64,000 bases of DNA from UBA6168 sp965222975 (GCA_965222975.1 CBDCVJ010000044.1:218936-282935); one strand, 5' to 3'. Shown: positions 17,809 through 27,705, counted from the stretch's first letter. A program made the numbers and translations. Notes: a model not told the origin generated them from the letters alone.

Positions 17809-19863
17809 ATGTCAGGAAAACGGCTAGCCATTGATGTGGGTGGTACTTTTATCGACATGGTTCTGCTCGATGAAGCGACCGGGATCGTTACAACCGAGAA
17901 AGAACCCTCAGTCATCGGGGCAGGAACCGACAACATATTCCGGGGAGTCGAGCGACTTGGGGTTAATGTCGATGATTTGGAGATGATCATTCACGGCTCG
18001 ACGGTGGTGATCAACACCATTCTCCAGGAACGTGGGGCTAAGATCGGGGTGATTACAACCCAGGGCTTCCGAGATGTTCTACAGTTGGGGCGAGGGAGTC
18101 GTCCTGAAGTATACAACCTGCTTTACAAGCCTCAAAAACCGCTGGTTCTGCGCCATCTGAGGTTTGATGTGCCGGAGCGGATGGGCCACAAAGGGGATAT
18201 CGTCACCCCGCTCGATGAGGCGGCCACCCTTGAAGCGATCAAAAAGCTCCAGGCCCGTGGGGTTGAAGGCATTGCCGTCTGCTTCTTGCACGCTTATTCA
18301 AACCCGATCCACGAGCAGCGCGTGCGCGATCTGATCAATCAGGTTTATCCTGAAGCGTATGTCTCAATCTCCTCAGACATTACCGGCGAATGGCGCGAAT
18401 TTGAGCGCACCTCAACCGTGGCGATGAATGCTTACGTCATGCCGCGCATGTCGGCCTATGTGGGAGACTTGGAAGATCGACTGACTGAGGCCGATTTTGC
18501 CGGGGTGCTAAATATCATTCAATCGACTGGCGGCATGGTGGCCGCTGAAGAAGCCCGCCGGCTGCCCATTCGGACGCTGGAGTCGGGGCCTGCCGGGGGG
18601 ATTATGGGCGCTGTAGCCCTCGGCGAGAAGATCGGGCAGGCCAACCTGATCGCCTCGGATGTGGGGGGAACCAGCTTTGACGTGGGCATCATTTTGGACG
18701 GCAAACCGTCTGAAAAATCCCAAACCTATGTTAACAAACGACCGGTACTCCAACCAACCATTGACATTATCTCGGTTGGCGCAGGGGGCGGCAGCATCGC
18801 CTGGATAGACGAATCAGGGGCATTTCGGGTGGGGCCGATGAGTGCTGAGGCTGACCCAGGCCCGGTCTGTTACGGCAAAGGGGGCACCGAACCGACCGTC
18901 ACCGATGCCCACCTGGTTCTGGGGCGCATCAACCCGGATAACTTCCTGGGCCACCGGATGGCCATGGACGTTGAGGGCGCTAAAAACGCCATCCGTGAAA
19001 AAATTGCGGAGCCGCTCGGCCTCACGCTGGAAGAAGCGGCTCAAGGGATTACCCGCCTGGCCGATGTCAGCATGATCAATGCCATTCGCCACGTCACCGT
19101 TGAGCGGGGCCTCGATCCGCGAGACTTTGCGCTACTGTGCTACGGGGGGGGTGGCGGGCTGTTCGCCGCACCCTTGGCCGATGAGTTGCAAATCAAGCAG
19201 GCTATTATCCCGATCAACCCGGCGGTCTTTTCAGCCTGGGGCATCCTCAATTCCGATTACCGGGAGGACGCCGTGCTGACCTCAGTCGAAGATATGGCCG
19301 ATATGACGGTTGAGAGCCTGCTGGCTCGCTTTGCTGAGTTATCACAGACCTGCTTAGACAAAATGATCAAGAATGGCTTACCCGTTGAAGGGGCCACGCT
19401 AGATCGCTTTGCCGACATCCGGTACGATGGTCAGGAACACACCGTCACCGTTCCATTACCCAGCGATGAAGCCCTTCAAGAAAAAGGCCTGCAAATACTG
19501 ATAGACCGCTTTGATGAGTGTCACGAACGGGCTTACGCCCACGCCTCACCCGGCGCACCGACCCAACTGGTCAACATTCGGGTGACAGCCACCGTGGAGG
19601 CCAGCAAGCCGACTTTTGTTGAGGTGCCTGCCGGTTCCGGGGATGGGAGCGCGGCTCAGAAAGAGACTCGACCAGTCTATTTTGAAGAGACCGGCTATGT
19701 TGAGTGCGCCATCTATGATCGGGCTAAATTGGGGGCCGGAGATAGCCTGGACGGCCCGGCCATTATCGAAGAATGGAATTCAACGATTATTATGCAACCT
19801 GATCATCACCTCGAGGTGGACAAATACGGCAATTTAATCATTAATATCGGAGGTTCAGCATGA
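17809..19863 (+). CDS. hyuA: Hydantoinase A/oxoprolinase subunit (HyuA)
   Basis: 684 residues, full-length HyuA. The N-terminal domain starts LAIDVGGTFIDMVLLD; the central domain has IASDVGGTSFDVGII, ISVGAGGGSIAW and GPVCYGKGG; the C-terminal domain ends LEVDKYGNLIINIGG. It binds ATP and activates the ring amide for hydrolysis with HyuB. The start follows AAGGGAGATAACTAC. Its stop overlaps the hyuB start as ATGA. This is the only intact long HyuA in the window and could supply both HyuB proteins. Confidence 0.93.
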   Translation: MSGKRLAIDVGGTFIDMVLLDEATGIVTTEKEPSVIGAGTDNIFRGVERLGVNVDDLEMIIHGSTVVINTILQERGAKIGVITTQGFRDVLQLGRGSRPEVYNLLYKPQKPLVLRHLRFDVPERMGHKGDIVTPLDEAATLEAIKKLQARGVEGIAVCFLHAYSNPIHEQRVRDLINQVYPEAYVSISSDITGEWREFERTSTVAMNAYVMPRMSAYVGDLEDRLTEADFAGVLNIIQSTGGMVAAEEARRLPIRTLESGPAGGIMGAVALGEKIGQANLIASDVGGTSFDVGIILDGKPSEKSQTYVNKRPVLQPTIDIISVGAGGGSIAWIDESGAFRVGPMSAEADPGPVCYGKGGTEPTVTDAHLVLGRINPDNFLGHRMAMDVEGAKNAIREKIAEPLGLTLEEAAQGITRLADVSMINAIRHVTVERGLDPRDFALLCYGGGGGLFAAPLADELQIKQAIIPINPAVFSAWGILNSDYREDAVLTSVEDMADMTVESLLARFAELSQTCLDKMIKNGLPVEGATLDRFADIRYDGQEHTVTVPLPSDEALQEKGLQILIDRFDECHERAYAHASPGAPTQLVNIRVTATVEASKPTFVEVPAGSGDGSAAQKETRPVYFEETGYVECAIYDRAKLGAGDSLDGPAIIEEWNSTIIMQPDHHLEVDKYGNLIINIGGSA

Positions 19864-21623
19864 CAACCGCTCCTACAGTCGATCCGATTACCACCCAAGT
19901 CATCCGCAGTTCGCTGGTAGCCGCCGCAGAAGAGATGCGCATTGCGCTGGTGCAAACGGCCTACAACCCACTCATTTACGAAATCCAGGATTTTGCGGTG
20001 GCCTTGCTCAATGCCAATGGCGATATGCTGGCTCAAGGCGTATCATTGCCCCTATTTCTGCCCTGTCTGTCCTACACCATTCGCAATGGGGTTAAGAAAT
20101 TTGGCGCGGACGGCTTTCAGCTGGGCGATATCATCATCGCCAACGATCCCTACAGCACCGGAACCCACATCTCCGATACCTCAATTTATATCCCCATCTT
20201 TTATGACGGCGAACTTCAGGGCTTCTCCGCCAACACCGCGCACTGGGCCGATATTGGCGGCAAAGTTCCGGGTGGCTGGTGTCCTGATTCGATTGATGTG
20301 CTGCAAGAAGGGATGCTGTTTCCGCACCTTAAGTTGTACGACGCCGGGGTAGAAAATGAAACGCTGGTTGACTACATTATGGCAAACAATCGCTTTCCTG
20401 ATGTAGTTCGTGGGGATTTGGGGGCGCAAATTGCCGCCTGCAAAACCGGGGTTAACCGGTATGTTGCTGTGTGCGATAAGTACGGGGCCAAGGCAGTCCG
20501 AGAGGCCATGGACATCGTCTTTGATCAATCCGAAGCGCATCTCCGGCGCATCATCAGCGAAATCCCGGATGGTGAGTGGTCCGCCGAAACATACATGGAT
20601 CACGATGGCGTTGAAAAGGAGACCCGCCGTTTGATTAAAGTGGCGGTCAAGGTTGAAGGAGATGAGTTGACGGTCGATTTTACCGGGAGTAGTGACACTG
20701 CCGCCGGCCCAGTCAACATTCCCTTGACCGGAGCCAGAGCCGCCGTGGAAATCGCCTTTAAGTCAGCCACCATCCCGCATGAACCATCTAACGAAGGCCA
20801 CAGTCGCCCGCTTAAGGTGATTGCGCCGGAAAACTCAATCGTCAATCCCTCGTGGCCCGCGCCCTGTGACTCATATGGGTACGCTGCCCTGTACATCATC
20901 GATTTGGTGAGCGAGGCGCTCTCAAATGCGGTGCCGGATCGCTGCCCGGCGGGTGAATATATGCTGTTTGGCACCTTCATGTTCCGGGTCGATCCGCGCC
21001 TCGGCAAACCCTTTATCGCCATTGACCCGGTTGATGGCGGCGGGGGGGCGCTCCCCTTTGATGATGGAGCCGACGGCTTGATCTTCCATGGGGACGGGGA
21101 CGTACCCAACCTGCCGGCAGAGGTGTGCGAGAATCGCTGGCCCATCCGTTTGGAGCGCTATGAACTGAACACGGCAGAGTATGGCATTGGGAAATATCGG
21201 GGGGGCATGGGGTGTATCCGCGATTACAGCTTCTTGGAAGACGATATCTTAATTCAAATTGCCAATGAGCAAACGATTTCCAAGCCGCACGGGCTGCACG
21301 GTGGACGGGAGGGGGGGATCAATCGACTCTATGTTCGGCCCGGTACGGACAAAGAGGAGATTTTAACCGAACGGGCCTCCTTTTTTGGCCCGTTTACCAA
21401 AGGGGAGGTTATTAGCTGTCGCTCCGGTGGCGGGGGTGGCTATGGCAACCCACTTGACCGTGATCCTCAACGGGTGCAACAGGAAGTTCTATATGAAATT
21501 CTAACGGTTGAACAGGCCAAGGAATTTTATGGCGTGATCCTCGAAACCGAACAGCAAGGGGACCCGGTGGTCAATGAAGCGGCTACCGCGGCCTATCGCG
21601 CCGAGATCAGGGGTGGCGTATAG
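19860..21623 (+). CDS. hyuB: Hydantoinase B/oxoprolinase subunit (HyuB), second copy
   Basis: 587 residues, partner of the HyuA it overlaps by 4 bp. Family motifs include VQTAYNPLIYEIQDFAVAL, GDIIIANDPYSTGTHISD, TAHWADIGGKVPGG and a C-terminal RSGGGGGYGNPLDRDP. It is homologous to the HyuB at 7504 but clearly diverged, which suggests two substrates or two steps rather than a recent duplication. The gene ends 16 bp before a convergent regulator, with no terminator visible in the gap. Confidence 0.93.
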   Translation: MTTAPTVDPITTQVIRSSLVAAAEEMRIALVQTAYNPLIYEIQDFAVALLNANGDMLAQGVSLPLFLPCLSYTIRNGVKKFGADGFQLGDIIIANDPYSTGTHISDTSIYIPIFYDGELQGFSANTAHWADIGGKVPGGWCPDSIDVLQEGMLFPHLKLYDAGVENETLVDYIMANNRFPDVVRGDLGAQIAACKTGVNRYVAVCDKYGAKAVREAMDIVFDQSEAHLRRIISEIPDGEWSAETYMDHDGVEKETRRLIKVAVKVEGDELTVDFTGSSDTAAGPVNIPLTGARAAVEIAFKSATIPHEPSNEGHSRPLKVIAPENSIVNPSWPAPCDSYGYAALYIIDLVSEALSNAVPDRCPAGEYMLFGTFMFRVDPRLGKPFIAIDPVDGGGGALPFDDGADGLIFHGDGDVPNLPAEVCENRWPIRLERYELNTAEYGIGKYRGGMGCIRDYSFLEDDILIQIANEQTISKPHGLHGGREGGINRLYVRPGTDKEEILTERASFFGPFTKGEVISCRSGGGGGYGNPLDRDPQRVQQEVLYEILTVEQAKEFYGVILETEQQGDPVVNEAATAAYRAEIRGGV

Positions 21624-21639
21624 TGGAACAGGTTAGGCT

Positions 21640-24600
21640 TTACGCCCCCACCTGCTCTGCCAATTGATCGGCGATGGCCTGTAACGCCTTCCGCCGGCTA
21701 CCCGTCAGTTGCTTTCGGGCCGTGTTCAGAGCCGTTCGCGCCGCCGGTTTGTCATTGACGGTGAGATAGAGTTCTGCCAGCCATAATGCGATCTGAATTT
21801 GTAGATGCCGGGCGCCGGCATCAGAGATGGTGCTGCGGGCAGCCTGGAGCAATGTTTCAGCTCGTTCAAAATCACCCTGAGCCTGGGCAACCCGCCCTAG
21901 ATGCGCCCAGACGTTGGCAACGTGGGTAGTATTCTCATAGCTTTGTGCCTCGGCAAGCGCCTGAGCGAACCAGGATGCGGAAGCCTCTAATGCCCCTTCC
22001 GCCAGGGCAATCTCGCCCCGCGTGCTATAAAGATATTGCCGGGGTTGCATCAGTTCATGCCGGTTCACAAAATCGAGGCCCGTGTCAATTGTGGAACGGG
22101 CGGCGGCCAGATCACCAGCTAAGAGGGCTGCGTAGGCCAGATTGTTGTAGCTCAACGCCTCAAAATAGATGTTTTGGGTCGCTTGAGCAAGGGTCAGTGT
22201 GTGCTTAAACTTCGCTTGGGCTTCTACAAAATCTCCACACTGCACTGATAAATTGCCCCACCCAAACCAACTTTGCAGCGCAATATCAGAGACCAGATGA
22301 TGCGCCGTTGCTAAACGGGTGGCCTCTTTGAAATGGCTTGCCGCTTCGGTCAGGGCATTTGTTGTGTGAAACTTGCCTTGTCCCATCAAATACTGAACGG
22401 TTGCCCGCAGTTCAACGTTGTCGCTTTCTTCAAGGTATGCCGAGATACGTTTGGCCCAATCGAGTATCTTCTCCCCCTCTTCGGTTGAAAGATAGCTACT
22501 TGCCAGGTGCAAGCTCGCCTGCACGATACCCGCCTGATCCTGATTTGATTCAGATTCGGCGAGTGCCTGCCGAATGGCGGTCCGGGCTTCCTGCATGCCA
22601 CCGGAGACGTGCATCAAGGCATATCCCAAATCCAGTTGGCGAGCGGTGGTAGGTTCCAGTGCATATGCCTGCCGAGAGAAATTAACTGCTTCAGTCATAG
22701 CCCCCATCTGGAAGGCCCGAACCGCCGCCATCTCTGCATAACGCACCGCTTCCGTGAGTTGCCCTGCCTCAGCATAATGCCGGGCAAGTTGCCCGTCAAT
22801 CGCATCGAGTGAATCTTGGTAGATAGTTCTCAGATGCTCCGCCACCCGCTGATGGAGCCTCTTACGTCGGGGGGTGCTGAGTCCGTCATACACAATTCCT
22901 GCCAGTAAGGGATGGGCAAACTCATAATTATCACCTCGCTCGACCAAAATGGCGGTATCCAGCAAGGCATCCAGAGCGTCCAAGGTCTCATCTTCGGATT
23001 GGTTGCCCACCCGTTGCAGCATCTCAAAGCTGATCGCTGGCTCCAGGATGGCCGCCACCTGTAACAAGCGTAGGGCATTTTTCGGCAGGCTCTGTAGTCG
23101 GGCACTGATGAGATCGACCAGGGCTGCCGGTGCCCCATCAGGGTAAACGTGGTTGAGTTCAATGAGATAGTACGGGTTACCACTACTCTGGGTGTGCAGG
23201 TAATCGATTACATTTATTTGGCCGCCCAAGGCTGTGATCAACTCGGTCGCCTCTTGAAGGGTGAGGTGAGACAGGGGCAGGTGCTGCCCAACGCTTTCAC
23301 GCTTCCAGCCGGCAATGTGGTGGGCCAGGGCGGGGGGCGCTTCATGCGTTCGATAGCTGCCGACCAAGAGCAGGGGTTCCCGGCGCATCCGATCAGTCAG
23401 GTACACCAGCCAATCGAGGGTAGCCTGATCGGCCCAATGGAGATCATCAATGAATAGGACGAGTGGGGTAGCGTTTAGGGCACGCAAGGTCTGGACAAAC
23501 GCCTCAAAAAGGCGGCGCTGCTCCTCCTCAGGCGGTAACGCGCTCACGGGGGGTAATTCGGGCCGATGATTGCAGATCTCCGGGAGCAGGCGGGCCAGTT
23601 CGGTGAGCCATATCGGTGAAACAGGTGATTGTGGGCTGGAAATCTGCTCCATACAAATCTGGGTACCCAACAGACCGGTCAGCGGAGCAAAGGGGAGCGC
23701 CTGCATAGTATCCAGACAGCGAGTCTCCAGCACAACCGTCTCCGCAGGCATCATAGCCGACCACTGCTGCCACAGGTGCGATTTACCGATGCCTAACTCC
23801 CCGGAAATCAGAACTATCTGCAGTTCCCCACCAGCAGCAATTTTCAGCGATTCATCAAGGACTTCGCGCTCTCGCCGGCGTCCCACAAAGGGTCGGTTGG
23901 CAGACCGGTGCGATTTTCCCGACTGCCGGGAAACGGGTAATGGCTCCGAGACGGTCATGGAGGAAGCCAGTTCACCCCCAAAAATTTTCGCCCGGAGTGT
24001 CTGAGTTTCAGGGAGTGGCTCAACCGCCAGTTCACGTGCCAAGATGGTGCGTAAGATGTCATATTGGCGTAAGGCGTCGGTGCGTTGCCCCAATCTGGCG
24101 TAGGTTTCCATCAATTGGGTGTGGATGAGTTCTTGAGTATTGTCATAGGCCAGGGCACGATGGGCCACGGTGATCACGTCTTGCCACTGTGATGCGGCTC
24201 GATGCGCCGCCAGCAGATGGTTTAGGCCCCGCAAGTACATCTGTCCTAATCGTTCCCGTTCACCGGTCAACCACAGTTCAAAGTCAGGTGATTCGGATAG
24301 CGTCAGCCCCGCCAATAGCGGGCCACGCCAAAGATTTAGGGCGGCCTGAAGTTGGTCGTCTGCCGGTGAGCCTGCCGCTAAGTGTGCCGATAACCCAGTC
24401 TCAAAGGCGGACACATCCGTCCAATCAGAACTAGACAGTGTCAGCGCATCACCTTCAGCCACCACCACGTCATCTCCCAGGACTTGACGCATCCGCCAGA
24501 GCCTGTTGCGCAGATTCTTGCGAGCCGCATCCGGATGACTTTCCGCCCAGAGCAGGCTCAGGAGGTGTTCGCGGGTTTGAGGCACACCAGTGATAGCCAG

Positions 24601-24702
24601 GTAGGCCAGCAAGGCCTGCACCTTGGCAATATTCAAGTCAACCAATTGATCATCCCGGTAGAGCTGTACCGGACCAAGAAAATAGAGTCGTGTTGTCAAC
24701 AT
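21640..24702 (-). CDS. BTAD/AAA/TPR transcriptional regulator (SARP/MalT-like)
   Basis: About 1020 residues. Residues 1-100 form an OmpR-like winged helix (LYFLGPVQLYRDDQL, KNLRNRLWRMRQVLG). About 100-240 is the bacterial transcriptional activator domain. An AAA ATPase follows with Walker A GELGIGKSHL and Walker B LVLFIDDLHWAD, and the C-terminal 450 residues are TPR-like helical repeats. The start is set at ATG 24702, the first Met before the conserved winged helix; an upstream in-frame ATG at 24816 would add 38 residues unlike the family. It is convergent with hyuB and divergent from the VOC/WrbA genes, which are possible targets. Confidence 0.85.
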   Translation of the reverse strand: MLTTRLYFLGPVQLYRDDQLVDLNIAKVQALLAYLAITGVPQTREHLLSLLWAESHPDAARKNLRNRLWRMRQVLGDDVVVAEGDALTLSSSDWTDVSAFETGLSAHLAAGSPADDQLQAALNLWRGPLLAGLTLSESPDFELWLTGERERLGQMYLRGLNHLLAAHRAASQWQDVITVAHRALAYDNTQELIHTQLMETYARLGQRTDALRQYDILRTILARELAVEPLPETQTLRAKIFGGELASSMTVSEPLPVSRQSGKSHRSANRPFVGRRREREVLDESLKIAAGGELQIVLISGELGIGKSHLWQQWSAMMPAETVVLETRCLDTMQALPFAPLTGLLGTQICMEQISSPQSPVSPIWLTELARLLPEICNHRPELPPVSALPPEEEQRRLFEAFVQTLRALNATPLVLFIDDLHWADQATLDWLVYLTDRMRREPLLLVGSYRTHEAPPALAHHIAGWKRESVGQHLPLSHLTLQEATELITALGGQINVIDYLHTQSSGNPYYLIELNHVYPDGAPAALVDLISARLQSLPKNALRLLQVAAILEPAISFEMLQRVGNQSEDETLDALDALLDTAILVERGDNYEFAHPLLAGIVYDGLSTPRRKRLHQRVAEHLRTIYQDSLDAIDGQLARHYAEAGQLTEAVRYAEMAAVRAFQMGAMTEAVNFSRQAYALEPTTARQLDLGYALMHVSGGMQEARTAIRQALAESESNQDQAGIVQASLHLASSYLSTEEGEKILDWAKRISAYLEESDNVELRATVQYLMGQGKFHTTNALTEAASHFKEATRLATAHHLVSDIALQSWFGWGNLSVQCGDFVEAQAKFKHTLTLAQATQNIYFEALSYNNLAYAALLAGDLAAARSTIDTGLDFVNRHELMQPRQYLYSTRGEIALAEGALEASASWFAQALAEAQSYENTTHVANVWAHLGRVAQAQGDFERAETLLQAARSTISDAGARHLQIQIALWLAELYLTVNDKPAARTALNTARKQLTGSRRKALQAIADQLAEQVGA

Positions 24703-24870
24703 AGGCACTATTATAGAACAATTTTGAGAAATCAAGTATCCCAAAAGCAGGTTGTCAAGAATAGGCTCTGGCCAGATAAGGACGGTACGCCCTAAAGGTG
24801 GGACACCACCCCCCAAACCGATGGGACATCAGGTGTGACGGGCCTCTGCCATAATAAATGCAGGTTCTTT

Positions 24871-24999
24871 AGGATTTCATGGGGGTGACTGCGTTTGCGG
24901 CGTGAAACGTGATGCGTGAAAGTCGCCGGTTAGCAGTCCTTCACGGTTCACGCATCACGCAACACGGCTCCGTAACCTCATCAGATCCAAGAGGAGCCT
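24871..24999. repeat. Dispersed intergenic repeat, copy 1
   Basis: About 130 bp clearly related to 54274-54406. Both contain GTGAAACGTG, a 12-bp inverted pair GTGATGCGTGAA/TTCACGCATCAC (24909-24920 and 24947-24958 here), TTAGCAG, and end near ATCCAAGAG. It fills most of the 378-bp gap between the divergent BTAD regulator and VOC genes. Its length and hairpin suit a palindromic non-autonomous repeat. Confidence 0.65.
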
Positions 25000-25080
25000 A
25001 GATGTATACCCTATCCGAGGGCAGTAGGCCACCTCCGATTAGGGCTAATTTGAAAACGATGAATGAAAGGAACGCAAACC

Positions 25081-26010
25081 ATGAGTACATATTCAATTCA
25101 TCCCGGCACACTGATAGGCCCGGTTTATCTAACCGTATCCGATTTGGCACAGTCAATACATTTTTACAGCAACGTGATCGGCTTTCAGCAAATCCGGCGC
25201 ACGGAGCATACGGTCTGGCTGGGGCCAGACGAGGCCATCCCCCTTCTTGTCCTGACCGAAAATCGGGCTGCCCAACCAAAACCGGCCCGCACAACCGGGC
25301 TGTATCACTTTGCTATTCTCACCCCAAGCCGCTTGGAGTTGTCACGGGCGCTACGCCGGCTGTTAGCCAAGAACTACCCCTTGCAAGGTGCCTCAGACCA
25401 TCTGGTGAGTGAGGCGCTCTACCTCTCTGACCTGGACGGTAACGGGATTGAACTTTACGCCGACCGCCCACGGGATACCTGGTGCAAAGAAGATGGTCAA
25501 CTTAAGATGGCAACAGTTTCGCTGAATCTGGAAGACCTTCTCAAGGAGGAAGAGCAGATAACCGGGCAAGAGAGCGGGTCTTGGGAGGGCTTGCCGGCGC
25601 AGACCACAATCGGCCATATCCACCTTCAGGTGGCGGATATACCGCAAGCCGAAGCGTTCTACCACGATGTCTTAGGGTTTGACCTGATGACTCGCTATGG
25701 GCCGAGCGCATCCTTTATGTCCGCCGGAGGCTACCATCATCACATTGGCTTGAATACCTGGACTAGCGCCGGTTCCCCACCACCGCCGCCCGATACCGTC
25801 GGTCTGCGCCAGTTTATGGTTCAGCTCCCTGATGAGGAGGTGTACCAGGCCCTCCGAGAGCATCTGTACCGCGCCAGAGTCCCCTTTACTGAGGAAGAAG
25901 CAGGTATCACCCTCCACGATCCCTCAAATAACAGGATTCTCCTGGCTGTAGGATCAGCGGTAAACGTATCAGCATCAGACGGCCTGCCAGTCCTGGCCGG
26001 TGAGCAATAG
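25081..26010 (+). CDS. Two-domain VOC (glyoxalase/extradiol dioxygenase-like) protein
   Basis: 309 residues with two vicinal-oxygen-chelate modules (about 10-125 and 180-290). Module starts GPVYLTVSDLAQSIHFYSNV and GHIHLQVADIPQAEAFYHDV align with each other. Possible metal ligands are His in GLYHFAIL and YHHHIGLNTW, and Glu in GNGIELYADRP. The architecture matches CatE-type catechol dioxygenase-like proteins. The start at 25081 follows AAAGGAACGCAAACC; an ATG six codons earlier is less likely. It probably forms an operon with the WrbA-type reductase, suggesting quinone or catechol handling. Confidence 0.82.
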   Translation: MSTYSIHPGTLIGPVYLTVSDLAQSIHFYSNVIGFQQIRRTEHTVWLGPDEAIPLLVLTENRAAQPKPARTTGLYHFAILTPSRLELSRALRRLLAKNYPLQGASDHLVSEALYLSDLDGNGIELYADRPRDTWCKEDGQLKMATVSLNLEDLLKEEEQITGQESGSWEGLPAQTTIGHIHLQVADIPQAEAFYHDVLGFDLMTRYGPSASFMSAGGYHHHIGLNTWTSAGSPPPPPDTVGLRQFMVQLPDEEVYQALREHLYRARVPFTEEEAGITLHDPSNNRILLAVGSAVNVSASDGLPVLAGEQ

Positions 26011-26041
26011 CTGTCATTCATTAAAAAAGGAGCTAGACACA

Positions 26042-26653
26042 ATGAAAGTCTTAGTACTGTATTACTCAATGTACGGTCACCTTCACCAAATGGCCGAAGC
26101 CGTGGCGGAAGGGGCGAATGAAGTAGCCGGTGCAGAAGTCGTTGTCCGCCGGGTACCGGAAACATTGCCCCAAGAAGTATTAGAAAAAATGGGGGCGCTT
26201 GAGGCGCAAAAAGCCTTTGCTCACGTGCCCATTGCCACAGTCGATGACCTTGCCGATGCCGATGCGATTATTCTGGGTGTACCAACCCGGTTTGGCAATA
26301 TGTGTGGTCAGATGCGCCAGTTCTTGGATGCAACGGGGCAGCTCTGGCAGCAAGGGACCCTGATTGGCAAGGTTGGTAGTGTCTTCGCCAGTTCAGCCAC
26401 CCAGCATGGGGGGCAAGAGTCGACCATCCTGAGTACCCACATATCCCTGTTACACCACGGAATGGTCATTGTCGGCTTGCCCTATGCCTTTCAAGGCCAA
26501 ATGCGCATCGATGAAATCACGGGCGGCTCACCTTATGGCGCTTCCACAATCACGGGGGGCCAGGGTGAACGCATGCCCAGTGAGAATGAATTAGCTGCCG
26601 CCCGCTTCCAAGGCGAGCATGTAGCCGGTATCGCGGCGAAATTAGCTCAGTAG
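26042..26653 (+). CDS. wrbA: NAD(P)H:quinone oxidoreductase, WrbA type
   Basis: 203 residues, flavodoxin-like fold. FMN-binding loops VLYYSMYGHLHQMAEAV, VPTRFGNMCGQMRQFLDATG and SSATQHGGQEST are canonical for WrbA, which reduces quinones by two electrons and protects against redox cycling. The start at 26042 follows AAGGAGCTAGACACA. It lies 31 bp after the VOC gene. A strong terminator-like hairpin lies 141 bp downstream. Confidence 0.93.
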   Translation: MKVLVLYYSMYGHLHQMAEAVAEGANEVAGAEVVVRRVPETLPQEVLEKMGALEAQKAFAHVPIATVDDLADADAIILGVPTRFGNMCGQMRQFLDATGQLWQQGTLIGKVGSVFASSATQHGGQESTILSTHISLLHHGMVIVGLPYAFQGQMRIDEITGGSPYGASTITGGQGERMPSENELAAARFQGEHVAGIAAKLAQ

Positions 26654-26709
26654 CCGCTCTGTCATATCGCTAAATTATCACGATCTCTCAGTTTGAAAGG
26701 AAACACACA

Positions 26710-26787
26710 ATGAATTTACTCAAGAATAACCCACGGATGGTCGATGGATAGCCGGTTGGTGGGTACATCAACCTAGAGGATTCTAGC
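26710..26787 (+). other. Possible gene remnant with premature stop
   Basis: After GAAAGGAAACACACA, an ATG opens a 13-codon frame (MNLLKNNPRMVDG) ended by TAG. The same frame then continues PVGGYINLEDSS before another stop. The good ribosome binding site and the readable continuation suggest the 5' relic of a lost gene downstream of the WrbA gene. It is too short to identify. The rest of the 26654-27002 gap holds the terminator and nothing else I can name. Confidence 0.3.
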
Positions 26788-26793
26788 ATTTAA

Positions 26794-26851
26794 AGTCTCC
26801 CAAACTTCGTGATACGTAATACGTGACGAGGTTTGGGAGGCTTATTTTTTT
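26794..26851 (+). terminator. Intrinsic terminator after the VOC/WrbA operon
   Basis: AGTCTCCCAAACTTCGT (26794-26810) pairs with ACGAGGTTTGGGAGGCT (26826-26842). This makes a 17-bp stem with two G-U pairs and a 15-nt loop, followed by TATTTTTTT. It is oriented to stop transcription coming from the WrbA gene. Confidence 0.8.
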
Positions 26852-27002
26852 GGTACTACCTTACCCCGGCCAGGCTAATACCATAACTCACGTCGGGCAC
26901 TCACCCATCGAGTAGGTACGCAGGGGGGTGCAGGCTGCCTCGCTCGCTAGCTCTTCCCGATATTCAAGCGATTGCCAAGCTTCGGCTTTTTGGTGATCAT
27001 CT

Positions 27003-27620
27003 TTAGGCTTCCATAACCGGTGTTAGATAGCGCAGATAAACGGCCTCCATTTCCCCAAACACCTCATCCAATGTGAGTTCATCGGAGTGGTGAGCCAGCC
27101 CTAATAATGCTTTCATGACCACCATACAGACCAGGCTATACTTGCGCCTTTGGTGCCGGCTGAGGCGTGGGTATCTCTGGGCTAAGGCAACATCAGTACG
27201 GGCTAGGAAAGCGTCATCCATAGGGCGGATAACTTCGGTAACAAATGTTGATCCGGTAGAGCTGGAAAAGATGACCTGAAAGTCACGATTGTCTCGGATA
27301 AATTCCTTCAAGGGGTCAAGGATAATCTTGATGCTCTGTTCAAGAGTGATCGTTGGAAATGCCTCGATATCCATTGCGTCAAAGACCTCGCTTGCCCGCT
27401 CAACATAACGCTCAACCAGGGCTTTGAGGATCGATTCCTTATTCTTGAAAAACTGATATAGAGAACCGACGGATGTCTCCGCCCGTGCGGCAATCTCGAT
27501 GATGGTGGCTTGCTCATAGCCGACTTCCGCAAATACCTCAGACGCTGCATTTAAGATAGCGTCAACCCGTCTTCGCCCTCGCTTCTGTTTGGGTTTGGTC
27601 CGTAATGGATCATTTGTCAT
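27003..27620 (-). CDS. TetR-family transcriptional repressor
   Basis: 205 residues from the ATG at 27620, preceded on its strand by AGGGAAATTC; an upstream ATG at 27647 would add nine residues. The N-terminal helix-turn-helix spans about residues 20-60 (ILNAASEVFAEVGYEQATII, then ETSVGSLYQFFKNKE). The C-terminal ligand-binding part is not specific to a known inducer. It is divergent from the alpha/beta hydrolase gene, with a palindromic operator in between, so it most likely represses that gene and itself. Confidence 0.88.
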   Translation of the reverse strand: MTNDPLRTKPKQKRGRRRVDAILNAASEVFAEVGYEQATIIEIAARAETSVGSLYQFFKNKESILKALVERYVERASEVFDAMDIEAFPTITLEQSIKIILDPLKEFIRDNRDFQVIFSSSTGSTFVTEVIRPMDDAFLARTDVALAQRYPRLSRHQRRKYSLVCMVVMKALLGLAHHSDELTLDEVFGEMEAVYLRYLTPVMEA

Positions 27621-27631
27621 GAATTTCCCTA

Positions 27632-27682
27632 TTGACATTCTTCTCATTTATCATATAATTACGAATATGAATTCGTATTCGT
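27632..27682 (+). promoter_or_regulatory. Consensus promoter with overlapping palindromic operator
   Basis: TTGACA (27632-27637), a 16-bp spacer and TATAAT (27654-27659) give perfect -35 and -10 hexamers for the hydrolase gene. Two bases on, 27661-27682 is a 22-bp near-palindrome centred on GAATTC (ACGAATATGAATTCGTATTC then GT). It covers the expected start of transcription. This is the classic layout for TetR repression by blocking the polymerase. The same interval separates the divergent TetR gene, so the site may also autoregulate it. Confidence 0.75.
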
Positions 27683-27705
27683 ATTTTAACCCGGAGAAGA
27701 AATTT

